Shown here in pieces: positions 7,842-8,952 of a stretch of DNA of 8,952 nucleotides (positions within the stretch are counted from its first letter, which is position 1; each line of letters opens with the position of its first letter). Source of the DNA: DATDEW01 sp046590205 (lineage in GTDB: Bacteria > Bacteroidota > Ignavibacteria > Palsa-1295). A program made the position numbers and the translations under genes. The notes under the pieces were generated by a model. It saw only the letters and a program-made list of their open reading frames with translations. It was not told where the DNA came from and ran no database searches. Location of the stretch: the NCBI GenBank assembly GCA_046590205.1, contig JBKJTT010000067.1, positions 1-8,952 of the forward strand. The letters run 5' to 3'.

Positions 7842-8223
7842 ATGAAAATGATCGGTATCTAACGGGGGTCCGCGTTGGATACTATTTTTTGATATAGAGC
7901 TTGCAGGATGTTATTATACTGGCGGAGAAAAATACTTATAATGAGAACCGTGTGAGAACCAAGTGAGAACCGACTTTTCGAGCTATTTCTGACACTGACT
8001 CCAACCGGGCTAAGCCAAAATTTTCGTATGTTTGTAAAACGGTGTAGGAATAGAACGATGCACAATACATTACTAACTGCTGATATTTGAATCTGTTACA
8101 AGGGCGAACCGACTCTGTGCATGTGTCTATTTCCGTTTTTTGTAGCAGGTAATTTGTTGTTCTTTGAAATGCTACTTCGAGCTTCAAAGGAAATAGCAGG
8201 CGGACTTTTAGTCCGCCCTTTTT
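7842..8223. other. Gene-free stretch with phased repeats and possible structured RNA
   Basis: Between the first terminator and the stop of the minus-strand gene there is no convincing protein gene. Minus-strand frames exist (7936-8187, 83 codons; 7859-8065, 68 codons) but show no recognisable domain, and they overlap each other. The stretch contains three 11-bp-phased repeats, a perfect -7 element and a second plus-strand terminator, each listed separately. Confidence 0.5.
7942..7971. repeat. Three TGAGAACC direct repeats with exact 11-bp period
   Basis: TGAGAACC occurs at 7942-7949, 7953-7960 and 7964-7971, each separated by a 3-base spacer (GTG, AAG). An exact 11-bp period puts all copies on one face of the helix. 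Direct repeats with this spacing are the usual target form of OmpR/PhoB-type response regulators, though other proteins also bind such arrays. The array lies 56 bases upstream of a perfect TAnnTTTG element at 8027-8034, a plausible activator-site distance. The binding partner is unknown. Confidence 0.6.
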
Positions 8224-8225
8224 TT
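8035..8225 (+). ncRNA. Candidate small structured RNA between a -7 element and an intrinsic terminator
   Basis: A perfect Bacteroidota -7 element (TATGTTTG, 8027-8034) and a strong rightward terminator (8199-8225) bracket about 185 bases with no plus-strand gene. Within them several exact complementary pairs can form a compatible fold: ATGCACA 8058-8064 with TGTGCAT 8116-8122; CTATTTCC 8127-8134 with GGAAATAG 8189-8196; nested inside that, GTAGCA 8142-8147 with TGCTAC 8170-8175. A competing hairpin, CTTTGAA 8162-8168 with TTCAAAG 8183-8189, could form instead. No -33 TTTG is seen at the proper spacing. I recognise no tmRNA, SRP RNA, RNase P or riboswitch signature. The size would fit 6S RNA or a regulatory RNA, but I cannot assign it. 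The structures are visible; the transcript is inferred. Confidence 0.33.
8199..8225 (+). terminator. Rightward Rho-independent terminator overlapping the convergent gene's stop
   Basis: GGCGGACT (8199-8206) pairs with AGTCCGCC (8210-8217) around a TTT loop, followed by C and seven T (8219-8225). The T-run is on the plus-strand side only. In the leftward direction the hairpin is followed by TGCTATTTCC, a poor U-tract. It therefore terminates a rightward transcript, although the adjacent gene is leftward and its stop codon (8224-8226) overlaps the T-run. Weak bidirectional use remains possible. Confidence 0.8.
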
Positions 8226-8952
8226 ATTGCTTGATGAAAGATTTAGTCGTTCTCACATCCCCTCGATTGAGAGTAAGATAATAAGCACCCGATGGAATAT
8301 CCTTCGTATCAAGACGAAGCGGTTCGGACGAGAGGTGAATATCCGTTTGCATCATCACACTTTTGCCTGTCATATCAGTAACCTCAAGAGTAACAGTTTG
8401 CGCATCATCAGCTTCAATCATAATATATGATGAAGACGGATTCGGATAGATTCGAATGCTCTTATCTTCTACAACATTCTCTACCGACGATTGTCCAGCT
8501 GTTTTGAATGACCATGTTGGCGACCACTGCCCGGCAGCAGTGCCATTGAGCGGCTGAATACGCCAATAGAATTTCTTCTGCGAAGGCATATTAAGCATGG
8601 TCGTTTCAGATTGCTCAACGGTAATATCAGAATATATTGCTGAGATAAACCGTGAATGCTCACCTATCTGCAAACGATACGACGATGCTCCTGAAGCGAT
8701 GTCCCAGTCGAAATTCACATCCCGCAGCGGCACTGTCGAATCATCAGGTGGCCAGAGAAGATGTGCAGTCGTAGGAGGAAGCGATGCACCCTTCTTCACA
8801 TAGAAATGATATTTATAGATAACGTCTCTAAATTTTACTGCATACTCCCACTTACCTTCAAGAGCATTAGCAGGTATATTGCGAGTCCAGTACCACCATG
8901 TTGATGAATAGTAATCTTTAATACTGCTTGCATGTGTCCAGTTGCTATAGAT
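8224..8952 (-). CDS. T9SS cargo protein, C-terminal part: beta-sandwich module, FN3-like domain, type-A sorting domain (N-terminus off the right edge)
   Basis: The frame stays open from the stop at 8224-8226 to the window edge, giving 242 residues of a longer protein. A GTG at 8797-8799 is only an internal codon, because the reading continues upstream in good protein sequence. Residues 1-54 of the visible part (STWWYWTRNIPANALEGKW, then KYHFYV) resemble the Trp-rich beta-sandwich module found before FN3-like domains in secreted Bacteroidota proteins. Next, LLWPPDDSTVPLRDVNFDWD...SSYRLQIGEHSRF...KKFYWRIQPLNG...WSFKT is a clear FN3-like domain. From IRIYPNPSSSYIMIE to the C-terminus (VTDMTGKSV, IPSGAYYLTL, SFIKQ) is the T9SS type-A sorting domain. 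The catalytic or binding part lies outside the window, so the function cannot be named. The gene converges on the operon at 1318-7776 and is a separate transcription unit. Confidence 0.88.
   Translation of the reverse strand: MYSNWTHASSIKDYYSSTWWYWTRNIPANALEGKWEYAVKFRDVIYKYHFYVKKGASLPPTTAHLLWPPDDSTVPLRDVNFDWDIASGASSYRLQIGEHSRFISAIYSDITVEQSETTMLNMPSQKKFYWRIQPLNGTAAGQWSPTWSFKTAGQSSVENVVEDKSIRIYPNPSSSYIMIEADDAQTVTLEVTDMTGKSVMMQTDIHLSSEPLRLDTKDIPSGAYYLTLNRGDVRTTKSFIKQ

Noticed and set aside
7936..8187. 83-codon minus-strand frame, overlapped by a 68-codon minus-strand frame (7859-8065)
   Set aside because: No recognisable domain and no ribosome site. It is rich in Cys and Arg unlike the neighbours, and it spans the tandem repeats and the complementary segments. 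It stays the main alternative if related genomes conserve it as protein.
8227..8803. Plus-strand and other minus-strand frames within the right-hand cargo gene
   Set aside because: They are shadows of the T9SS cargo gene, whose frame gives clear FN3-like and sorting-domain sequence.

Overview
The window looks like a piece of a bacterial chromosome from the Bacteroidota/Chlorobiota (FCB) branch. Three large genes encode secreted proteins that end in type IX secretion system (T9SS) type-A sorting domains. There is at least one perfect TAnnTTTG -7 promoter element of the Bacteroidota kind, and the DNA is moderately AT-rich. The mix of FG-GAP, fibronectin-like and T9SS modules would suit Ignavibacteria or Kapabacteria-type organisms, but no marker gene here settles the lineage.

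Left region (1-1317). A minus-strand gene running off the left edge encodes a small uncharacterised protein with a CPVTGLLCR...FLHR signature. It is followed by a 372-base gene-free stretch with short direct repeats, then by a minus-strand XRE/Cro-type regulator (865-1116). Just beyond the regulator's start lies a perfect 14-bp palindrome next to a forward TAnnTTTG element. This arrangement suggests an autoregulated divergent control region whose rightward arm points at the secreted-protein pair.

Central region (1318-7776). Two plus-strand genes are separated by 18 bases that carry a good Shine-Dalgarno sequence. The first encodes a 530-residue FG-GAP/VCBS-repeat protein. The second encodes a 1615-residue protein with a signal peptide, a glycosidase-like TIM barrel carrying a WTIGNEP motif, a predicted beta-propeller and a T9SS tail. 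Both are probably exported by T9SS and either surface-attached or released. A strong intrinsic terminator follows the second gene.

Right region (7777-8952). A 447-base stretch without a convincing gene holds three 11-bp-phased TGAGAACC repeats, a perfect -7 element, several nested complementary segments and a second plus-strand intrinsic terminator. Together these could mark a small structured RNA of about 185 nt, which is the most interesting non-coding signal here. Convergent to it, on the minus strand, is the C-terminal part of a third T9SS cargo protein (beta-sandwich module, FN3-like domain, sorting domain) that runs off the right edge.

No tRNA, rRNA, CRISPR array, transposase or integrase was found.
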